Assembly (NCBI RefSeq): GCF_022899245.1
Contig: NZ_JALJAZ010000001.1
Location: forward strand, 1,271,501 to 1,335,500
From: Falsirhodobacter halotolerans
Lineage (GTDB): Bacteria > Pseudomonadota > Alphaproteobacteria > Rhodobacterales > Rhodobacteraceae
DNA length: 64,000 bases
Direction: 5' to 3'
Part shown: positions 16,138 to 25,048 of the stretch, one piece after another
How the letters are laid out: each line of letters starts with the position of its first letter
Numbering within the stretch: the first letter of the stretch is position 1
The notes under the pieces: model-generated
What the model was told of the DNA's origin: nothing
Database searches by the model: none
What the model saw: the letters and a program-made list of their open reading frames with translations, nothing else
Translations under genes and position numbers: made by a program

Positions 16138-18219
16138 TCAGAGAATGGTGGCTGTGGCGGGCCCGGCGGCCGGGCCCTCGACGCCCGAACCGTTGATGGA
16201 CCTGGCCCAGTAGCGGTAAGTGCCAGGGGCCAGCCCGGTATCGATCCAGCCGTCCAGCTGGTTCGGCGCGCCGTAGACGGTTTGCACCAGCAGCGCGCTG
16301 TCCAAAGTGGCCCCGCGATAGATCCGCGTGGCGCGGTAATTGGCGACGTTCGGCGCGATCCACGACAGCGAAGCTTGGGAAGACCCGGCTTCTGCGCGGA
16401 AACTGCGGACGGCCGCCGGCGCATCGCCATCCGCGCGGGCTGTCACGACGACCGGCAGCGACCAGTCAGACGATTTGCCGCCGCGCTCGTTGCGGATCTG
16501 AAATGCATACCGCCGCCCGTCCAGCAGGCCGGTGGCCTCCAGCCGTGTGACCCCCGCAGGCGGCACGAAGGTCGACCAGTCTTCGGTCCCGTCCAGCGCG
16601 TATCGCACCCGCTGGCGATAGCTGTCATCAATGACGTCCCATGTGGCGACCAGCGCCGCCGAGCCGGAGGTCGAGCCGCCATAGGTCACCTGCAGACTGC
16701 CGTTTGGCAGAATGATGTCCTCGCTGTCGATACGGTCATAGACGGGTCGCGCAGGGTATTCGCCAGGCGCCACCAGCCAATCGTCGGGGGCGGTGCTGGT
16801 GCCCTCCAGCCTCCAGGTCATCCAGTCCTCATTGAGGGTCAGCTTCTGTATCTCGATCGCGCAACTGATCCCCATCTCCGGCAGTTCCAGCCGCACGAAG
16901 CGGTGCGTCCGGATGTCAAAGCCCACGAACTTCAGCGTGGCGCTGATCTTGTATTCCGCATGCTCCATCCGCGCTGTGCGCTTGGCCAGCGCCACCGCCT
17001 GGTGATAGCTGCTGACCAGCGTGGCCGAGACGTCCTTGCGCTCCCCGCCGCCCGCGCCCACCACCCACGCGCCGGTGGGCGTGTCAACGTACTTGCGGTT
17101 CGGCTCGATGTAGGTCGTGGCGTATTCCTGCGCGATGTCGATGTCGCGGGTGCTGTCGATCTGGATGGTCAGGAAGTCCGCCGGTCCCAGCGTTAGGACC
17201 GGTTCGATCCAGCGCCCCGCGGTGAAGCCGACCTTGCCGTCCTCCCGCTCATAGAAGAACGCATCCGCCGCCAGCAGGAACTGCGCCCGGATCGACGCGT
17301 GCTGCATGTCGTCGGTGAACGAACCGTCCGCCCGCCAGCGCGGCAGAAGCGTCCCGTCGCCGGTGGCGACCAGCGTGTCGCATTGGTCCGCCTCATAGGC
17401 GACCTCGTCCCAGTCGACCTCGAGGCCCTGATACGTCACCAGCTCATGGGCGAAGATCAGCGCCCAGTTGCGGGTGAACTTCCGCGCCCCGTCACGCGGA
17501 TCGTAGATGTTCCTATTGCCCCGGATCGCGGGGGACCAGACCGGGCGCCCGTTGGGATACAGTTCGTTGAACCGGTCGTCTTTCGTCTTGGCCGCACGGC
17601 AGGCGATGTAGGCGAGACCGGGGAAGTTGTGCGCATCGGTGAACGCGGCGATGCCTGCGCGGAACACCGGATCGACCGGCTGGTTCAAGCCCCCCAAATG
17701 CGGCGTGGCATAGACGAAGTTGGTGTCATAGGGCTGCTCGAACGGCGCCCCGTTCGCGTTCAACGTCACCTCCCGATCATCGACGAACCACGCCTCGATC
17801 CCGTCGATCGCGTGGGCGGCCAGCAGGACGACATAGGCACGACAGTCGTGCCAGACGGGTGATCCGGGATAGACGGGAAAGCGCGTGAAGATCGTGAAGC
17901 CCACCGGCCCGCCCTTGCGGGTGATGCCATAGGCCCGTTCCTGATAGGCGATCGGCTGGCTGGGGTTGAAGCGCACCGAAGGGTCGAATGAGGGCTGACG
18001 CGACTGGGTGAACTTGGCGACCACCATGCTGACCGCGAGGCCCACGCCGATCTGGATCGCGGCAGCCGCGAAAAACCCCAGGCCCGCCGTAGCCACCGAG
18101 GCCCCCCACGCCGCCCCGACCGAAAGCACGAGCGCGGAGATAGGATCGGCAGCGGCGGGGGTGACGGATAAGAAGAATGCCGCACACGTGAGAGCGTTAC
18201 GCAGAATTCGATAGGTCAT
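16138..18219 (-). CDS. Tail hub / host-specificity protein with FN3 domains (lambda J-like role)
   Basis: 693 residues from the ATG at 18219 (AGGGGCG upstream). A hydrophobic, signal-like N terminus (about residues 1-75) precedes a central hub region with PVWHDCRAYVVLLAAHAIDGIEAWFVDDREV and YAYEADQC-like motifs typical of siphophage baseplate hub proteins. Two fibronectin-III-like modules close the protein (GLLDGRRYAFQIRNERGG and LAPGTYRYWARSING). It follows the NlpC/P60-like gene in the usual siphophage tail-tip order. The hydrophobic N terminus is noteworthy for a virion protein. Confidence 0.8.
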   Translation of the reverse strand: MTYRILRNALTCAAFFLSVTPAAADPISALVLSVGAAWGASVATAGLGFFAAAAIQIGVGLAVSMVVAKFTQSRQPSFDPSVRFNPSQPIAYQERAYGITRKGGPVGFTIFTRFPVYPGSPVWHDCRAYVVLLAAHAIDGIEAWFVDDREVTLNANGAPFEQPYDTNFVYATPHLGGLNQPVDPVFRAGIAAFTDAHNFPGLAYIACRAAKTKDDRFNELYPNGRPVWSPAIRGNRNIYDPRDGARKFTRNWALIFAHELVTYQGLEVDWDEVAYEADQCDTLVATGDGTLLPRWRADGSFTDDMQHASIRAQFLLAADAFFYEREDGKVGFTAGRWIEPVLTLGPADFLTIQIDSTRDIDIAQEYATTYIEPNRKYVDTPTGAWVVGAGGGERKDVSATLVSSYHQAVALAKRTARMEHAEYKISATLKFVGFDIRTHRFVRLELPEMGISCAIEIQKLTLNEDWMTWRLEGTSTAPDDWLVAPGEYPARPVYDRIDSEDIILPNGSLQVTYGGSTSGSAALVATWDVIDDSYRQRVRYALDGTEDWSTFVPPAGVTRLEATGLLDGRRYAFQIRNERGGKSSDWSLPVVVTARADGDAPAAVRSFRAEAGSSQASLSWIAPNVANYRATRIYRGATLDSALLVQTVYGAPNQLDGWIDTGLAPGTYRYWARSINGSGVEGPAAGPATATIL

Positions 18220-18283
18220 CCGCGATCGCCCCTTTACGATAATCATGCCGGATGTGCGGCTGAAAAGATTATTTGAGATACAG

Positions 18284-18622
18284 ATGAATCCAGACCCGCT
18301 CGACGATATCGATGGCCTCATTACGCTCGCGATGAGCGGCGCCGGGTCACCGTTATTGACCCTGCCGCAACTTGAAGAACTTCTGCCCGTCCTGGCAGAC
18401 AGACGGCTTTTTGTCCCGTCGATGGAAGTTGCGACCTATGAGCCAAGCGGAAAAGCGTATGCCGATATGGACCTGAGCATCATCGGACTGGATGGCGACC
18501 GGGATTGGGATGCCCATCGAACCCCAGCCATAAGCGTAGCATTGTTCGAAGAGCGGTTCGCTGAAATGAAGCAGTCACCAAATTCCTATCAGATAAAGAT
18601 TTGGCTGGATGATCACGAATAG
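18284..18622 (+). CDS. Small acidic protein on the opposite strand inside the tail operon
   Basis: 112 residues beginning MNPDPLDDIDGL, strongly acidic, soluble, no recognised domain. An in-frame start at 18245 exists, but 18284 gives the more natural N terminus. It is divergent from the hub gene (start 18219) and converges on the NlpC-like gene with a 12-base gap, so it interrupts the leftward tail operon and must have its own promoter. Lower GC than its neighbours and reversed orientation suggest a 'moron' gene expressed in the lysogen. The function is unknown; an immunity-type role is only a guess. Confidence 0.6.
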   Translation: MNPDPLDDIDGLITLAMSGAGSPLLTLPQLEELLPVLADRRLFVPSMEVATYEPSGKAYADMDLSIIGLDGDRDWDAHRTPAISVALFEERFAEMKQSPNSYQIKIWLDDHE

Positions 18623-18634
18623 ATCGCAATCAGA

Positions 18635-19039
18635 CTAAGCCGCATACCCCACACCCCATATTCCCAGGACTTCATTCTGCGGGGCGTGAAACACCACCCC
18701 CGGATCGGCCTTGCTGGCCCAGCCATAGGCCGACCACACCGCGCCCACATGGACGTTGCGGCCCAACCGCAGGACGGCGATGTCGCCCTCCACCGCCTCG
18801 GTCACGCGGGGCATGCCGATCGCTTCCAGACAGCGCCCCATCAGCCTCAGCGGATCGGTGATGAACCGCGTTTCCCTTTGGCAGGACGCCCGGTCGTCAT
18901 AGGTGAACCGCACATCCACCGCCGGATCGGGCCAGCCCGCCACGACACACCAGTCGGCAAGCGCGAGAATGCAGTCCAATTCCCCCCAGACGAAGGGCAG
19001 CGCCCGCCAGCGGTTCAACTCGGCATAAAGCGGGGTCAT
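18635..19039 (-). CDS. NlpC/P60-like tail-tip protein (DUF6950-like)
   Basis: 134 residues. FVWGELDCILALADW places the presumed catalytic cysteine at C23, and VEGDIAVLRLGRNVHVGAVWS supplies the histidine region, the pattern of NlpC/P60-related proteins found between the tail 'p28-like' gene and the hub in siphophages and in gene transfer agents. Such proteins probably open peptidoglycan locally during DNA injection. The start overlaps the end of the upstream gene by 4 bases (ATGA), indicating coupling. Confidence 0.72.
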   Translation of the reverse strand: MTPLYAELNRWRALPFVWGELDCILALADWCVVAGWPDPAVDVRFTYDDRASCQRETRFITDPLRLMGRCLEAIGMPRVTEAVEGDIAVLRLGRNVHVGAVWSAYGWASKADPGVVFHAPQNEVLGIWGVGYAA

Positions 19040-19605
19040 CCGAACAGGCTCACGTCGTTCTCCATTTCCTGCGGGATGTATTGCAGGCTGGGGTTTGCCC
19101 GCCCGATCAGCCGCGCATGATCGGCGGTGTTGTAGACCTGGCGGCGCTGCTGGTTTCCGTTCGCCCCGACGCCCTCATAGGTCAGGGTGATCGATCGCTG
19201 CGCCGGACCGTCGAGGTTGAAGGTCAGCCCAGTCTGCCGCCGCGTCATGAACAGGATCGGGGGGAGGGTGGGGCGACCGACCTCCTCTAGCGAGGCCAGC
19301 GGCTGGACGAAGAACTTCACGGGCAGCCCGTAGATGTAATCGACCCCAAGCGCCTTCATCTGCGCGATCGTGTCGGGTAACCCGGGATCCTGAATGAAGG
19401 TCAGCGACAATGTCCCGCGCGGGGCAATGTCGCCGATCAGTATCTCGTTTGCTCCACCGCCTAAGATGGACGATCCGAGCCATTCCCGGTTCGCCACGTC
19501 GGTAAAGGTCCCGTCCATCCCGAGGATAAACCGATACGGCCCATCGGTGGTGGTGACCTCCACCAGTGGCAGGACCGCGACGACTTCGGCACGACTGTCG
19601 AGCAT
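19036..19605 (-). CDS. Phage minor tail protein
   Basis: 189 residues starting MLDSRAEVVAVLPLVEV; AGGAGG upstream favours this start over the one at 19641, which would overlap the preceding gene. Beta-rich sequence with DVANREWLGSSILGGGANEILIG and a C-terminal RRQVYNTADHARLIGRANPSLQYIP. No named domain was recognised. Its place between tape measure and hub suggests a distal-tail or hub-adaptor role. Confidence 0.68.
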   Translation of the reverse strand: MLDSRAEVVAVLPLVEVTTTDGPYRFILGMDGTFTDVANREWLGSSILGGGANEILIGDIAPRGTLSLTFIQDPGLPDTIAQMKALGVDYIYGLPVKFFVQPLASLEEVGRPTLPPILFMTRRQTGLTFNLDGPAQRSITLTYEGVGANGNQQRRQVYNTADHARLIGRANPSLQYIPQEMENDVSLFG

Positions 19606-19616
19606 GACGGCCTCCT

Positions 19617-20279
19617 TTACGGGCGCCCCGGCCCCTGCCATTCGGCAAAGGACAGGTCGACCTGCGCGTAGCCGTCCGGCCCCACGTCGATCGCGCCCAT
19701 GCTATCCTCGGTCGCGCGGAAGATGCCGTGTGCCCGAAGGTTGATCGTCTGATGCGCCACCGCGCGGCGGCGCAAAGGTGGCTCGATGGTGATTTCCGCC
19801 GTCCGGTTGCCAGGCGCACCATAGGGCTGCACATCGACTACCACATACGGCCAGTCGGCAATGCTGATGAAACCCCCGACACGGATCGGGTCAAAGCCCA
19901 TGGCGGCGTTGACCGCCGTGCTGCCTGCCGCCCGGTCACCCACGACCTTTGCCGTGGGCCCGTCGCCATAGGCCCCGTGCAACGGCCGCCCCGCGTAGTC
20001 GGTGCTGCCATACGCATCGGCGATGTCGTCCCGGTCGATCAGCGGCAGGCGGTAGAGATTAACCCGCCCGCGCGCCTTCGCATTGGTGGCCCGCCACAGC
20101 CGGAGCGCATCGCCCCACAAGCCGAGCGCGGGCGAGCCGACCCAGCGGGGGAACGGGCTGGCGAAAATCTGCTCCACCCCGTCCAGCCCCTCACCGGAGC
20201 TTTGCCCCCGCCAGTCGATCCGCCAGTCGCAGTTCAGCTGGCGCATGACCCCGTGAGGGATCGGTATGATCGTGTTCAT
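19617..20279 (-). CDS. Phage minor tail protein (distal tail region)
   Basis: 220 residues with GLDGVEQIFASPFPRWVGSPALGLWGD at the N-terminal side, then LYRLPLIDRDDIADAYG and FISIADWPYVVVDVQPYG. The sequence has the look of a distal-tail protein: it directly follows the tape measure gene, overlapping its end by 4 bases. The assignment is by gene order. It sits in the cytoplasm during assembly and would be part of the virion tail tip. Confidence 0.66.
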   Translation of the reverse strand: MNTIIPIPHGVMRQLNCDWRIDWRGQSSGEGLDGVEQIFASPFPRWVGSPALGLWGDALRLWRATNAKARGRVNLYRLPLIDRDDIADAYGSTDYAGRPLHGAYGDGPTAKVVGDRAAGSTAVNAAMGFDPIRVGGFISIADWPYVVVDVQPYGAPGNRTAEITIEPPLRRRAVAHQTINLRAHGIFRATEDSMGAIDVGPDGYAQVDLSFAEWQGPGRP

Positions 20280-22759
20280 CCGGTGATCCTGCGCCTCTGA
20301 TTGTCCGCCATCAGCCCCGGCATGCGCTGCTGCTGTACCCGGGCCATCTGGCCATCCATCCGGCCCGCCTCGTTACGCACGTACCCGGTGACGTTCCCGT
20401 TGCGGGGATCGATGCCGACCATGACCCGTTGCAAGCCCGCCTGCGCTTTGCCTGCCGCATCCGCCATTCGCTTGGAGATGTCGTTCGGGATCACCTGTCC
20501 CCCCTTCGGCAGGTTGACGATCTCGCCCCCTCGTTCATGCAAGGCCGTCCATCCGCCGCGCCAATTGTTGGTGCCATTGGCATTGCGCCCGATGCCCATG
20601 CCGGACAGCAGAGAACCAAAGCCGCCACCAGAACCAACACGCCCCCAGATCGAATTGAACCCCGTTTGGATCATCATGTCGGCCAAACCGGTGGCGATCG
20701 ATTTCAGCACATCCGTGAAGCTGCCGCCCTTGGTGATGAACTCCGACAATGCTCCACCAACGCTGTCCCGCCATTGGGTGGTAGCCGACTTCAGATCCTT
20801 AATATTCTGGATCTGGCGCATCTGCTGATCAATGATCTTGCCGTTGGCCGACTGGGCCTCAACCCCGGCCTCCTGCTGTTTCTGCCAGATCGAGGTCTCG
20901 AGGTCGGTCATGTTGGCCGTGACCCGCGCCTCGTTCAGCTGGGTGGCCAGATCGTTCAGCACAGTCATCGAGGCAATGCCCTGCGTGAGCTTGCTGATCT
21001 CGCGCCCAATGGCCGAGGCTGCACCTACACCGGCATCCCGTAGCGCCTGCCATGTGGTGACCTGCGCATCGGTCATGCCCTTGGTCTGCTGGAGCATGGT
21101 GAACTGCTGGCGCAGGGTGTCGACAACATCCTTGATCTTCTTCGCCGCCCCGCCTCCGGCCCCATCGCCCGCCCCGCCCGGGGTCGTTCCGCCGGGGACA
21201 TCGGGGATCGTCGGCACGATGTCATCCGTGGGTTTCGTCAGCAGGTCGCGGATCGCGGCCAGACTTTCCAAAGGCGCACGGGCGGGTTCCCACGCCGCGG
21301 ACGCCCGCGCGGATGCGTCCGTGGCCGCTTCGGCGGCATCATTGCCCGCCCGGTTAAGGTCAGACAATTCCTGCGCCAACGGCGACTCCGACAGGTTCGT
21401 GCGGAAGGTCTTGTTGATCGAGGCATTCACCTTGCCGAGGAACCCGGCAAAGGTCGCCAGCATGTCATGCAGCGCATAGCTGAACTCGGACTTCATCCCA
21501 AGCCATGCGGCATCCATCGAGGCGACCATGCTGGTCGCCCCCGCCCCGATCCGGTCCCAGACGTCAATTGCCAAATCTTTCAGAAGGCCGAGCGCGTTTC
21601 CGAACCCGCCCGATGCGCGCACCAGATCGATGAACTTGCTGACGAGATACCCGGCCGCTACAACCGCCGCCCCGATGCCCGTGGCGATGAGCGCACCGCG
21701 CAGGGCGACCAAGGCCCCCGACAGAAGCTTTACCGCGCCCGCCGCCAGGGCCGAGGTTCGGCTGGTGGCCCCGAGGGCCATGTTGAGCGCGATGGTCTGC
21801 TGGACCGCCGAGATGGATGCCTGCACAAAGCTGATCCCGACAGCGAGTGCATAGCGCGTGGCGATCACCCCGCCCGCGATCGCGGCGGTGACGGCGATCT
21901 GCTGGAACACCGCCGCGATCGTGTGGCCGTGGGTCGTGACGAAGGTCGCCAGCGATGACATGGCATCGGCCACCGCGACAAAGGCATTGGCCACCCCGCC
22001 CGAAGCCATGAACACCCGGTCGAACGCGCCAACCAGAGTGACGAAGCTGTTGCGGATCAGGGTGATCCCATCGCCGATCGTCGCGGGCATGTCGCCCGCC
22101 TCGCGGCGCAGATCTTCCAGACTGCCCAGAAGAGCGCGCGAGATCACGTCGGCGGTGATCTTGCCGTCCTTCTGCATCTGACGCAGACCGCCCACGGTGG
22201 TGCCGAGTTCGGCTGCCAATGCCTTCGCGATCCGGTCGCCGTCCTTCAGGACGGTGTTGAACCCGTCCCCTTCCATCTTGCCCGTCGCCATGGCGTCGGT
22301 GATGGCTTTAGTGACCGAGGCCGCGCGTTCCCCGCGTGTGCCGTTGATCACCAGCGCGTTGTTCAGCGCCTCGGTGAAGTCCAGCTGCCGTTCGGTCGAG
22401 AACCCCAGTTCCTTCAGCGCGGTGCTATTGCCGAGAAAGGCTTCGGTCGTCTGCCCGAGATCGGAATAGGACTTCCGCGCCATCTGGCTGATCCGCGCCA
22501 TGACCGCCGGGGCGGCTTCCATGCTGCCCACGGCATTGCCGACCCGCGCCGACAGGTCCGACCATTGATCGGCGGCGCGGGCGGTAGCGCCGACCGAGAC
22601 AATGGCCGCAAAGGCAACGGCCACTCGCTTGGCGATCCCGGCCATATTCGACTGGAATGCCTTCGCCCGCTTCTCGGATTTGGTGAGCCCATTTTCAAAG
22701 CTTGCGCTGTCGAGGCCAAGGTTGACGCGCAGGGCGCCGATGACGGACGATGCGGCCAT
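20276..22759 (-). CDS. Tail tape measure protein
   Basis: 827 residues from the ATG at 22759 (GGAGG upstream, overlapping the stop of the chaperone extension by one base). The N terminus VIGALRVNLGLDSASFENGLTKSEKRAKAFQSNMAGI is typical of lambda-type tape measure proteins. Next come the 'tape measure domain' (AFLGNSTALKELGF, later GDGFNTVLKDGDRIAKALAAELG), several hydrophobic segments around residues 290-395 and a coiled-coil C-terminal half. It sets tail length and leaves the tail with the DNA. At roughly 1.5 angstrom per residue the tail would be about 120 nm. Confidence 0.9.
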   Translation of the reverse strand: MAASSVIGALRVNLGLDSASFENGLTKSEKRAKAFQSNMAGIAKRVAVAFAAIVSVGATARAADQWSDLSARVGNAVGSMEAAPAVMARISQMARKSYSDLGQTTEAFLGNSTALKELGFSTERQLDFTEALNNALVINGTRGERAASVTKAITDAMATGKMEGDGFNTVLKDGDRIAKALAAELGTTVGGLRQMQKDGKITADVISRALLGSLEDLRREAGDMPATIGDGITLIRNSFVTLVGAFDRVFMASGGVANAFVAVADAMSSLATFVTTHGHTIAAVFQQIAVTAAIAGGVIATRYALAVGISFVQASISAVQQTIALNMALGATSRTSALAAGAVKLLSGALVALRGALIATGIGAAVVAAGYLVSKFIDLVRASGGFGNALGLLKDLAIDVWDRIGAGATSMVASMDAAWLGMKSEFSYALHDMLATFAGFLGKVNASINKTFRTNLSESPLAQELSDLNRAGNDAAEAATDASARASAAWEPARAPLESLAAIRDLLTKPTDDIVPTIPDVPGGTTPGGAGDGAGGGAAKKIKDVVDTLRQQFTMLQQTKGMTDAQVTTWQALRDAGVGAASAIGREISKLTQGIASMTVLNDLATQLNEARVTANMTDLETSIWQKQQEAGVEAQSANGKIIDQQMRQIQNIKDLKSATTQWRDSVGGALSEFITKGGSFTDVLKSIATGLADMMIQTGFNSIWGRVGSGGGFGSLLSGMGIGRNANGTNNWRGGWTALHERGGEIVNLPKGGQVIPNDISKRMADAAGKAQAGLQRVMVGIDPRNGNVTGYVRNEAGRMDGQMARVQQQRMPGLMADNQRRRITG

Positions 22760-23426
22760 TACGCCTCCTTCACAGCCCCCCATTGAATGGCGAGGGCGTT
22801 GCACATGGCTTGTTGCGTTTCGGGCGTCTGCGGCTTGCCAGCCTCAAGGTTTCGCCCGAAGACTTTCTCGAACGAGGGCAGCTTGCCAGCCATCGCACCG
22901 CCCGTCAGGGCGGCGGTGTTCCACGCCTGCCGGTTGTTGATCTCGATCTGGATATCGATCTTCGCCCGCGCTGCCCGGATCAGGGTGACGTAAAGGCGGG
23001 GGGTCAGCTTCCAGAACCCTCCCGGGTCGAAACCCGCCGCAACGTATTCGCTCAGCAGGGCAAGCGGTGTCAGGGGCGCGTGCCCGTCTTGCTCCGTTTC
23101 CGCGCCGGCTTCCCGTTTCCCGAATCCCCAACCTCCGGACTGGCGATAGAGATTGCGCGGGCGACGGCATCGATGTTCTCGGACATGATCTTTCCCGCCA
23201 AAGGCAGTGTCATCTCTTCGTGGAACTGCTTCAGGGCGGCCCACATCAGGATGCGCATGTCGGTGATAGACACGTCACCGATCTTCTTCTCGATTGCCTC
23301 AAGGGTCTGAAGGGCATTCTTCCCCGTCTTCTCCTCAAAGTCGCACATGGCGTTGAAGTCGAGCGCCATGGTGTAATCTTTCCCCTCATATGTCAGGGAA
23401 ATTTCACCTTTGAATGGGTTCGCCAT
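22759..23426 (-). CDS. Frameshifted tail assembly chaperone (G-GT type fusion)
   Basis: Ribosomes slipping -1 at GGGAAAC (23121-23115) would join the first 104 codons of the short chaperone to a second frame (23115-22759, 118 residues containing PLTPLALLSEYV, LTPRLYVTLIRAAR and AMCNALAIQWGAVKEA), giving a 222-residue fusion. The second frame has no start codon with a ribosome binding site, keeps coding character to its stop, and abuts the tape measure start. This is the exact layout of lambda gpG/gpGT, where the fusion recruits tail tube subunits to the tape measure protein. The fusion is predicted, not demonstrated. Confidence 0.82.
23070..23426 (-). CDS. Tail assembly chaperone, short form (GTA gp10-like TAC)
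   Basis: 118 residues beginning MANPFKGEISLTYEGKDYTMALDFNAMCDFEEKTGKN, the pattern of the alphaproteobacterial 'gene transfer agent family / phage TAC' proteins, ending in a basic tail after the slippery site. It lies between tail tube and tape measure genes, the invariant place for chaperones. The short product is the majority form, and a -1 shift near its end makes the long form. Confidence 0.85.
   Translation of the reverse strand: MANPFKGEISLTYEGKDYTMALDFNAMCDFEEKTGKNALQTLEAIEKKIGDVSITDMRILMWAALKQFHEEMTLPLAGKIMSENIDAVARAISIASPEVGDSGNGKPARKRSKTGTRP
23115..23121 (-). promoter_or_regulatory. Programmed -1 frameshift site G GGA AAC
   Basis: On the minus strand the heptamer GGGAAAC is in the correct X XXY YYZ phase of the zero-frame chaperone (codons TCG GGA AAC). 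After a -1 slip decoding continues CGG GAA GCC GGC in the frame that runs to the tape measure start. Lambda uses GGGAAAG at the same genetic position. Confidence 0.85.
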
Positions 23427-23428
23427 TG

Positions 23429-23860
23429 TCAGGCTCCCCCGGCCGGAGCCGCCAGTACAGGCCGCCCGCTTGGTTTGACGGTGAAGGTTGCGGACATTTT
23501 CTCGTCCGCCACGACATCGTTGATTTCGTAGCCGGTGACGATGCCGTCGAAGGTCAGGGTCACCTTGTTGGGGAAGGTGATCTGGCTTTCGACCGCGCCG
23601 TTCTCGAACGCCTCAAGCAGGATGTCCTGATCGGCCGGATCGAAGTTGATGGTCAGCGTGGCTTCGCCCGCGTCCTTCAGGCCGGGGATGTATTCTTTAT
23701 ACCCGTCCGGGCTTTCCAGGTGGGTGGCATCGACCGTATCGCGGGTGCGCCCGGGGGGCGTCAGGTTGGTCACCTCTGCCACCTTCTGGAATGGTCCGCT
23801 GCCGCTCATGCGAATGCCGTAAGTCGAAAGGTGGCCGATCTTGGCTTTGGTCTTAGCCAT
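23429..23860 (-). CDS. Major tail tube protein
   Basis: 143 residues from the ATG at 23860. The sequence DTVDATHLESPDGYKEYIPGLKDAGEATLTINFDPAD and a C-terminal MSATFTVKPSGRP are characteristic of lambda-type/siphophage tail tube subunits. The start lies inside the end of the tail terminator gene (8-base overlap), and a chaperone gene follows after 2 bases. It polymerises into the tail tube around the tape measure protein. Confidence 0.87.
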   Translation of the reverse strand: MAKTKAKIGHLSTYGIRMSGSGPFQKVAEVTNLTPPGRTRDTVDATHLESPDGYKEYIPGLKDAGEATLTINFDPADQDILLEAFENGAVESQITFPNKVTLTFDGIVTGYEINDVVADEKMSATFTVKPSGRPVLAAPAGGA

Positions 23861-24233
23861 GGTGTGCGCTCCAATGTGTGGAAAAATCGAGGGAGGTTCG
23901 GAAGGGGCGACCCGGCGCGCTTGTCTCGTGACTGTCGCGGGTGGCGATAAGAAAGATGCCTTGGAAAGCGTCGTCAGCGTGGCCGTCCAGAGCGGCGATA
24001 ACTGCGCGTGACAACAACTTCGCAACATCGAACTGCTCGGCATAGCAATCGACCTGAACGCGGCCTGCCCACAGCTTGTCCGGGCCACTCAGGGTCAAGC
24101 CCTGGGCACTGTCCACGACCGTCAGAACGATGCCCGGCAGCGTGGCACCTTGGGGGTGCGTGCCAAAGTTTATGCGGCTGTCGGGGATGCCGAGATCAGC
24201 CGCCCACAGCAAGGCAATGAACGCTTCTTCCAT
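23853..24233 (-). CDS. Tail terminator / completion protein (DUF3168-like)
   Basis: 126 residues: MEEAFIALLWAADLGIPDSRINFGTHPQG, then RVQVDCYAEQFDVAKLLSRAVIAALDG and a C-terminal stretch containing SLDFSTHW. Length and the 'VQVDCYA' strand match DUF3168 proteins, which cap the tail tube and join it to the head. Gene order (between HK97-gp10 and the tail tube gene) agrees. Confidence 0.8.
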   Translation of the reverse strand: MEEAFIALLWAADLGIPDSRINFGTHPQGATLPGIVLTVVDSAQGLTLSGPDKLWAGRVQVDCYAEQFDVAKLLSRAVIAALDGHADDAFQGIFLIATRDSHETSAPGRPFRTSLDFSTHWSAHHG

Positions 24234-24242
24234 GCTGTTACC

Positions 24243-24716
24243 TTACAGCTGATAGTCTTTGCGCTGCAGCTTGGCCGCGCGGGCCGGGACGCGCTTTGCC
24301 GTCTTGTCGATCTCCTTGCCCATCTCGTCGCCCAATCGCGCAAGCGTCGGTTTTGCCTCACGGTCCCATGCCGGTCGCATGAAAGGCTGCGCGCCATGGT
24401 TGATGTTGCCGAACTCTTGGTTATGCGCGGACGACAGCGGACCCGCGCCAACGAACATCTCGACCGAGGCCTTGTCACTGCGGAACATCTTCCGGTGCAT
24501 GGCCTTCTGGCGCTTGCTCAGCTTTGCGCCGGCCGTGACCGAGGGGGCGAGGGTTTCGGTATCACCCCGCGGGGCGAGCGAAGATCCGAGGTCGGCCATC
24601 GGTTGCGCGGCGGCCTTCAGCGCGCGACGCATCACACCCTTGGCCGTGGACTTCTTGAACTGCTTCAGTGCGGCATCGAGTTCCCTGAACCCGCTGGTGC
24701 GAACGGTCAGCTTCAT
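24243..24716 (-). CDS. HK97 gp10-family head-tail protein
   Basis: 157 residues: LTVRTSGFRELDAALKQFKKSTAKGVMRRALKAAAQPM at the N terminus, HNQEFGNINHGAQPFMRPAWD in the centre and a basic tail. This is the standard pattern of the HK97-gp10 family, tail completion proteins of siphophages. Its start overlaps the end of the head-closure gene by four bases (ATGA), indicating translational coupling. Confidence 0.85.
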   Translation of the reverse strand: MKLTVRTSGFRELDAALKQFKKSTAKGVMRRALKAAAQPMADLGSSLAPRGDTETLAPSVTAGAKLSKRQKAMHRKMFRSDKASVEMFVGAGPLSSAHNQEFGNINHGAQPFMRPAWDREAKPTLARLGDEMGKEIDKTAKRVPARAAKLQRKDYQL

Positions 24717-25048
24717 GCCTCTTCCCTCGCCACGCCTGTGATCTCGATTGCCTCGCGGCGCCCGATCTCCTTGATGCCAACGATGTCGAATGTGGTGCCG
24801 CCCTCAGTTAGCTGATCCTTGGTCGTGATCTCTCGCGTGAACGCATTGGACCGCACGACGAAGCGGGCAGATACTCCGGAAAATACAGTGTCGCCCGCAG
24901 CTTTCTCGGCATCGGACATGTCCTCGCGGGACGCCCATACCCGACCACCGAATGGGGTCGGTTCGCCGGGGCGCGACGCGAACGGCGTCATAATCTCATT
25001 CGATCGCAGAAACTGCACGCGGCGGTTCAGGCTCCCGGCGCGGATCAT
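24713..25048 (-). CDS. Head closure protein (phage head-tail joining family)
   Basis: 111 residues starting MIRAGSLNRRVQFLRS with VWASREDMSDAEKAAGDTVFSGVSARFVVR and TFDIVGIKEIGRREAIEITG. These are hallmarks of the Phage_H_T_join family (SPP1 gp16 / HK97 gp7 type), which closes the portal channel after packaging. The gene overlaps the preceding connector's stop by one base. Confidence 0.87.
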   Translation of the reverse strand: MIRAGSLNRRVQFLRSNEIMTPFASRPGEPTPFGGRVWASREDMSDAEKAAGDTVFSGVSARFVVRSNAFTREITTKDQLTEGGTTFDIVGIKEIGRREAIEITGVAREEA

